Below, one piece after another: positions 62,748-64,000 of a DNA stretch of 64,000 bases (positions are counted from its first letter, which is position 1; every line of letters begins with the position of its first letter). A model generated the notes under the pieces. The model was not told the DNA's origin and ran no database searches. It saw only the letters and a list, made by a program, of their open reading frames with translations. Source of the stretch: Allosaccharopolyspora coralli (GTDB lineage: Bacteria > Actinomycetota > Actinomycetes > Mycobacteriales > Pseudonocardiaceae); the NCBI RefSeq assembly GCF_009664835.1, contig NZ_CP045929.1, positions 1,798,001-1,862,000 on the forward strand, written 5' to 3'. The position numbers and the translations under genes are program-made.

Positions 62748-63714
62748 CTCCGGGCGGACCCGGGCCGATCCCGGCGGGGTCCACCGAGTCCTGCTCGGTG
62801 ACGCCCCGCGTTACACGAAGGCAGAGGTCGCCCGTGTTGCCGAAGTCGAGCTGAGCCGGGCCGAACAGCTGTGGCAGGCGATGGGGTTCGCCCATGTCGC
62901 CGACGACGAGGTGGCGTTCACCGACGCCGACGTGGACGCGCTACGGATGCTCGTACAGCTCGTCTCGGCGGAGGTCATCACCCCGGAGATGGAGACCGCG
63001 GTAGCGCGGTCGCTGGCGCGCACGATGGCGCGACTCGCGGACTGGCAGCTCGACATCTTCCGGTCGGTACTCGGCGAGACGTTCGCCACGGACCGGCAGA
63101 CCACCGCCGAGTTCGCCGAAGCCGTCGTGCCGGTGATGGGCAGGCTGCAGGAGTACGTGTGGCGGCGTCACCTGGCCGCTGCCGCGTCCCGTGAGCTCAC
63201 CCGAAACGATCCGCGCACGCAGGTGCACACCCAGGTGGTGGGGTTCGCCGACCTGGTCGGCTACACGCGGCTCATCCGGGACTTCAGCGAGATCGAACTC
63301 GGCAGGCTCATCGACGAGTTCGAGGACCTCGCCACCCGAGTCGTCGCGCAGAACCACGGGCAGATCGTCAAAACAGTGGGTGACGAGGTTTTGTTCGTCG
63401 CGCCCTCGGAGGCGGCGGCGGCCGAGATCGGTCTTCGGCTCCACGAGATGATCGCGGCGGCCACTGACGTGCCGCCGCTGCGGATCGGGATGGCGATGGG
63501 GCCGGTGCTGGGCCGTTTCGGTGACGTGTACGGCTCCACGGTCAACATCGCCAGCCGGCTGACGTCGCTGGCGAAACCGGCGACGGTGCTGGTCGACGCG
63601 GAGTTGGCGGCTCCGTTGCGGGAGGACGCCCGGTACGACCTGACTCCGATCGGCGCGACGAAGGTGCGGGGGTTCCGCGGTCTACGGGCGTGGGTGCTGC
63701 GGCGCTGCGAGTGA
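62719..63714 (+). CDS. Class III adenylate/guanylate cyclase
   Basis: 331 residues. N-terminal about 180 residues: a winged-helix-like start (YTKAEVARVAEVELSRAEQL) and a helical autoinhibitory region like that of mycobacterial Rv1264-type cyclases. Catalytic domain: VVGFADLVGYTRLIRDFSE (first metal Asp), KTVGDEVLFVAPS (second Asp), GMAMGPVLGRFGDVYGSTVN, IASRL. The start at 62719 lies inside the universal stress gene in another frame (29-base overlap); no other in-frame start is close. Probably makes cAMP. Confidence 0.85.
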   Translation: MCSLSERTDDSGRTRADPGGVHRVLLGDAPRYTKAEVARVAEVELSRAEQLWQAMGFAHVADDEVAFTDADVDALRMLVQLVSAEVITPEMETAVARSLARTMARLADWQLDIFRSVLGETFATDRQTTAEFAEAVVPVMGRLQEYVWRRHLAAAASRELTRNDPRTQVHTQVVGFADLVGYTRLIRDFSEIELGRLIDEFEDLATRVVAQNHGQIVKTVGDEVLFVAPSEAAAAEIGLRLHEMIAAATDVPPLRIGMAMGPVLGRFGDVYGSTVNIASRLTSLAKPATVLVDAELAAPLREDARYDLTPIGATKVRGFRGLRAWVLRRCE

Positions 63715-63814
63715 CGCACGAACGAGGACCCTGCCCTCCGCGGGTGATCGAAAGAACACGACTTGCCCGACCGGACGACGTGCTCTCGCCACGAACCGGT
63801 TCTAGGGTCGAGAC

Positions 63815-64000
63815 ATGGGAATCGACCCGGCTGCGCTCGCAGGCGGTCGGCACACCGCCGAGGTGCGAGCCGTGCAGCAGCAGTATCGCCAGCTTCCGGC
63901 CACGGCCCCGGTCCGGCTGGCGAAGCCCACGTCGAATCTCTTCCGGTTCGGTCGCCCGGAACACGGCGCGGGGCTCGACGTCAGCGGATTCACCGGCGTT
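63815..64000 (+). CDS. FAD-linked oxidase, N-terminal part (gene continues past the window)
   Basis: The first 62 residues are present, ending in PVRLAKPTSNLFRFGRPEHG and LDVSGFTGV. This is how actinobacterial FAD-binding (PCMH-type) oxidoreductases begin: a short lead, then the KxTSNLFR stretch before the FAD domain. No catalytic part is visible, so the substrate cannot be judged. Confidence 0.55.
   Translation, partial: MGIDPAALAGGRHTAEVRAVQQQYRQLPATAPVRLAKPTSNLFRFGRPEHGAGLDVSGFTGV

Overview
This 64 kb window is high-GC actinomycete DNA. A full-length Emb-type arabinosyltransferase, an MMPL transporter, an MmpS-like protein, a mycobacterial-type trans-acting enoyl reductase homologue and an SsgB-like sporulation/division protein together suggest a sporulating, arabinogalactan-walled actinomycete. 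A member of the Pseudonocardiaceae is my best guess, but that placement is inference.

Left host flank (1-6583): the end of an M20 peptidase, a divergent MFS/TetR pair, a tRNA-Val(CAC) gene carrying a decayed small integrative element (3111-4417), a PGPGW membrane protein, an SsgB-like gene, and a tRNA-Gly/tRNA-Cys/tRNA-Val(GAC) cluster.

Integrated element (6534-28195): about 21.6 kb inserted in the 3' half of tRNA-Val(GAC), bounded by a 52-bp direct repeat with two mismatches. It reads inward as integrase, excisionase-like HTH protein, a DNA methyltransferase beside what looks like its motif-less paralogue, a non-coding region with a switchable hairpin and an 11-bp iteron array, a sigma-like protein, a TrbC/VirB2-like pilin and a truncated secreted conjugation protein. 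From there the element is broken by insertion sequences (an ISL3 remnant, a frameshifted ISL3 copy, an IS3 fragment and a complete IS3 copy). It then carries cargo: a DJ-1/AraC regulator with a small monooxygenase, an NhaA-thioredoxin fusion that has lost its start, a DUF4186 protein, an AraC regulator, a glutathione-independent formaldehyde dehydrogenase, a frameshifted UvrA-like gene, an integrase fragment and a secreted lipase. The displaced original tRNA 3' half and its terminator lie at the right end.

Right host flank (28196-64000): a PLP ammonia-lyase; two overlapping fluoride channel genes behind a probable fluoride riboswitch; a YhgE/Pip protein with an MMPL protein whose C-terminus resembles a degenerate ABC ATPase, divergent from a TetR gene with three tandem operator palindromes; small DUF proteins; an IclR regulator; a coupled LLM monooxygenase/FMN reductase pair; an orphan CbiZ; an acyl-CoA ligase; a lipid enoyl reductase homologue and an SDR separated by a 30-bp tandem repeat array; emb; a baeRF-type protein; LysR, MmpS-like and NTF2-like genes; an aldo/keto reductase; a PhyH-type dioxygenase; the proline catabolic genes putB-pruA with a divergent PucR-family regulator; a secreted subtilase; a universal stress protein overlapping a class III nucleotide cyclase; and the start of an FAD-linked oxidase. 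Related palindromic and repeat sequences recur at several host intergenic sites.
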